Positions 6,235 to 7,462 of a stretch of 7,462 bases of DNA are shown one piece after another. Position 1 is the first letter of the stretch. Each line of letters begins with the position of its first letter. This stretch comes from Clostridia bacterium (GTDB lineage Bacteria > Bacillota > Clostridia > Oscillospirales > CAG-272). The notes under the pieces were generated by a model that did no database searches, was not told the origin of the DNA, and saw nothing but the letters and a program-made list of their open reading frames with translations. Position numbers and translations under genes: made by a program. Location: assembly GCA_900770605.1 (NCBI GenBank), contig CAAGKS010000036.1, forward strand, positions 1 to 7,462, written 5' to 3'.

Positions 6235-6244
6235 CCTTGCCTTT
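6235..6244 (-). promoter_or_regulatory. Weak alaS ribosome binding site
   Basis: The minus strand carries AAAGG followed by AAGG; the nearer AAGG (6238-6235) ends 10 nt before the ATG at 6224 and the farther one 15 nt before it. Both are shorter than the sites of pgk and tpiA. The start itself is secure from protein conservation, so translation initiation of alaS is probably modest. Confidence 0.5.
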
Positions 6245-6271
6245 CTTGTTTCTTATAAATACCAAATAAAT

Positions 6272-6300
6272 ATTATATCATCTTTGTCGAGCTATGTCAA
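6272..6300 (-). promoter_or_regulatory. Consensus sigma-A promoter for alaS
   Basis: The minus strand shows the exact consensus TTGACA (6300-6295), a 17-nt spacer and TATAAT (6277-6272), with TGA before the -10. The predicted start near 6265 gives a leader of about 41 nt. The promoter lies in the 103-nt gap between the end of coaW and alaS. No terminator is visible after coaW, so read-through from coaW may add to alaS expression. Confidence 0.9.
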
Positions 6301-6327
6301 CGTAAAAATGAATTTATATACGAATAC

Positions 6328-7176
6328 TCAATTATTCTCATCGTCGCACAGAGCCGCGCCGATAACCGTTGCGAACTGTGAGAGCTCGGGAATGATAAAT
6401 TTAACGCCGAAATTCGCCTCAAGTCCAACGAATACGTCCGTTATCGCCTTGAGCGCGGTGAGGTTACCCGTAAGCACAACGGTATTCACGCCGTAGCTTC
6501 TCGCCGCGAATACGGAGAGCATCGCAATGGTTTCAGCCACCATATTTGCAATTCCCATAGCCACATCGTCCGCCGTTGCGATGTCGGAGAGCTTTCCGAA
6601 GTTCGAAGCGGTGATCTCCTCGTTTATCTGGAAGCTCTTGTCACCCGAGATATCCTTGATGCGAAGGTCAATGTTTGAAAGGTCTCCCCTCTCGCACATC
6701 TGCTCGATATGCTCGATAGTATCAACGCCGATCATTCTCTTGGAAAGTCCAAGCAGCGTACCGCCGCCAACACCCGTGCCGCCGAGATATTTCGTTATAG
6801 TGCCGCTTGCGGTCTTCTTGGCGTGTATAAGCGCCGTGCCCGTTCCCATACTTACAACGATAGCCTCGTCAAGCCCCGAAAGATAAAGTCCGCCAAGTCC
6901 AACGCTCTTGAACTCAGACACCGCCTGACAGTCAAGAGAGTATATCGGCTTTGTTATAAACGAAGAACCAACTCCTGTCATAAGGACCTTGTCGATATCC
7001 TCAAGAGCAAGTCCGTTCTGCATAGTAAATTTTCCAAATGCGCCGTAGACCGAGGTGAGCGCATCGGCAGCGTGTACGAGCTGAGGCTCTATGAGCATAG
7101 CGCCGCTCGCGTCAGTCTTAAAGCCTACTATCTTGGTAGTGCTTCCGCCCACGTCTATTCCTATTACAGTCTTCAT
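6328..7176 (-). CDS. coaW: Type II pantothenate kinase
   Basis: ATP-dependent phosphorylation of pantothenate, the first step of coenzyme A synthesis, in the cytoplasm. The 282-residue protein has the ASKHA-fold elements of the Staphylococcus-type enzyme: GIDVGGSTTK (6-15) phosphate loop, SEF with probable catalytic Glu88, SMGTGTALIH (109-118), LGGTGVGGGTLLGL (131-144), GDLSNIDLRIKDI (164-176), ITASNFGKL (188-196) and VVLTGNL (233-239). These match the order of motifs in S. aureus CoaW. An ATG eight codons upstream (7198-7200) is in frame, but lacks a ribosome binding site and lies only about 10 nt from the predicted transcript start; the ATG at 7176 has GGGGG four nt upstream and starts with the typical MKTVIGIDVGG. 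Family knowledge says type II enzymes are little inhibited by CoA. BadF/activator-type ATPases share the fold, but the motifs favour PanK. Confidence 0.9.
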   Translation of the reverse strand: MKTVIGIDVGGSTTKIVGFKTDASGAMLIEPQLVHAADALTSVYGAFGKFTMQNGLALEDIDKVLMTGVGSSFITKPIYSLDCQAVSEFKSVGLGGLYLSGLDEAIVVSMGTGTALIHAKKTASGTITKYLGGTGVGGGTLLGLSKRMIGVDTIEHIEQMCERGDLSNIDLRIKDISGDKSFQINEEITASNFGKLSDIATADDVAMGIANMVAETIAMLSVFAARSYGVNTVVLTGNLTALKAITDVFVGLEANFGVKFIIPELSQFATVIGAALCDDENN

Positions 7177-7216
7177 AATACCCCCATTATAAAAAATCAA
7201 TGAAAATACTTAATTA

Positions 7217-7245
7217 ATTATATCATCATCTTGCAAAAAAATCAA
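7217..7245 (-). promoter_or_regulatory. Sigma-A promoter for coaW
   Basis: The minus strand shows TTGATT (7245-7240), a 17-nt spacer and TATAAT (7222-7217), with TGA before the -10. The start is expected near 7210, leaving about 34 nt to the chosen coaW ATG. Its -35 box lies inside the spacer of the rightward promoter at 7231-7259. Confidence 0.8.
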
Positions 7246-7259
7246 TGGTATGTTATAAT
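7231..7259 (+). promoter_or_regulatory. Sigma-A promoter for the HAD-IIA gene
   Basis: TTGCAA (7231-7236), a 17-nt spacer and the perfect TATAAT (7254-7259), preceded by TGT for an extended -10. The predicted start near 7266 gives a leader of about 30 nt. The -35 lies inside the spacer of the leftward coaW promoter, so RNA polymerase could hardly occupy both at once. Confidence 0.8.
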
Positions 7260-7295
7260 ATTATTTGAAAATAAATCGAATTTCAGGAGTTTTTC

Positions 7296-7462
7296 ATGAA
7301 TTTTTGCAATCCCAATACGGATATCATCAAAAATAAAAAGCTTTTCATATTTGATATGGACGGCACTATATATCTCGGCGGCATTCCCTTCCCCTTTGCA
7401 ATAAGCTTTATCAAAAACCTCAGAGCAAGCGGCAAGAAGGTGCTTTTCTTTACGAATAACGC
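7296..7462 (+). CDS. HAD-IIA family phosphatase, partial (N-terminus)
   Basis: Only the first 55 complete codons are inside the window; the gene runs off the right edge. KLFIFDMDGTIYLGGIPF holds HAD motif I with the nucleophile Asp20 and the acid/base Asp22 (DMDGT), and LFFTNN (50-55) is the motif II region, with the conserved Thr53, in the form typical of subclass IIA (NagD or 4-nitrophenylphosphatase-like). Such enzymes hydrolyse small phosphate esters, often sugar or nucleoside phosphates; the substrate cannot be told from this fragment. The start is supported by CAGGAGT (7284-7290), AGGAG being 6 nt before the ATG, and by the promoter at 7231-7259. It is divergent from coaW. The eight or so residues before the core strand are unremarkable. 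Confidence 0.88.
   Translation, partial: MNFCNPNTDIIKNKKLFIFDMDGTIYLGGIPFPFAISFIKNLRASGKKVLFFTNN

Noticed and set aside
7184..7189. TATAAT-like -10 on the minus strand just upstream of the coaW start
   Set aside because: It overlaps the ribosome binding region and would give an almost leaderless transcript; the promoter at 7217-7245 is better placed with a matching -35.

Overview
The window looks like chromosomal DNA from a low-to-mid GC Clostridia (Bacillota), most likely a gut-type Oscillospiraceae/Ruminococcaceae relative. The grounds are AGGAG-type ribosome binding sites, sigma-A promoters with 17-nt spacers, a type II pantothenate kinase, a DUF3737 protein and short palindromic intergenic repeats. 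The taxonomic placement is inference from style and family content. I see no phage, transposase, CRISPR array, tRNA or rRNA.

Left to right: (1) 1-319 holds no convincing gene. It carries two palindrome-rich modules facing each other (1-90 and 208-319), a GGGAC-type palindrome (97-118) and a hairpin with a U-rich tail on the minus strand (about 136-185) that may end the tpiA transcript. (2) 320-2489, minus strand, is a two-gene glycolytic operon, pgk then tpiA, driven by one promoter (2559-2587), with another short palindrome between the genes. Pgk carries an unusual extra segment of about 35 residues. (3) 2693-3553, plus strand, is a DUF3737 parallel beta-helix protein of unknown function, divergent from pgk. 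(4) A perfect 30-bp palindrome (3557-3586) separates it from convergent alaS and probably terminates both. (5) 3594-6224, minus strand, is full-length alanyl-tRNA synthetase with its own consensus promoter and a short leader that leaves no room for a T-box. (6) 6328-7176, minus strand, is a type II pantothenate kinase (coaW). (7) From 7296 to the window edge, plus strand, is the start of a HAD-IIA phosphatase. Its promoter interleaves with that of coaW.

Most of the content is housekeeping: triose-phosphate interconversion and substrate-level ATP formation, tRNA charging, and the first step of CoA synthesis. I found no clearly new multi-gene system. The points most worth a second look are the Pgk insertion and its Arg-to-Lys change, the Thr-to-Leu change in the AlaRS editing site, the 19-residue periodic aromatic ladder in the DUF3737 protein, the interlocked coaW/HAD promoters, the uniform extended -10 signature of all five promoters, and the mirrored palindromic modules at the left edge.
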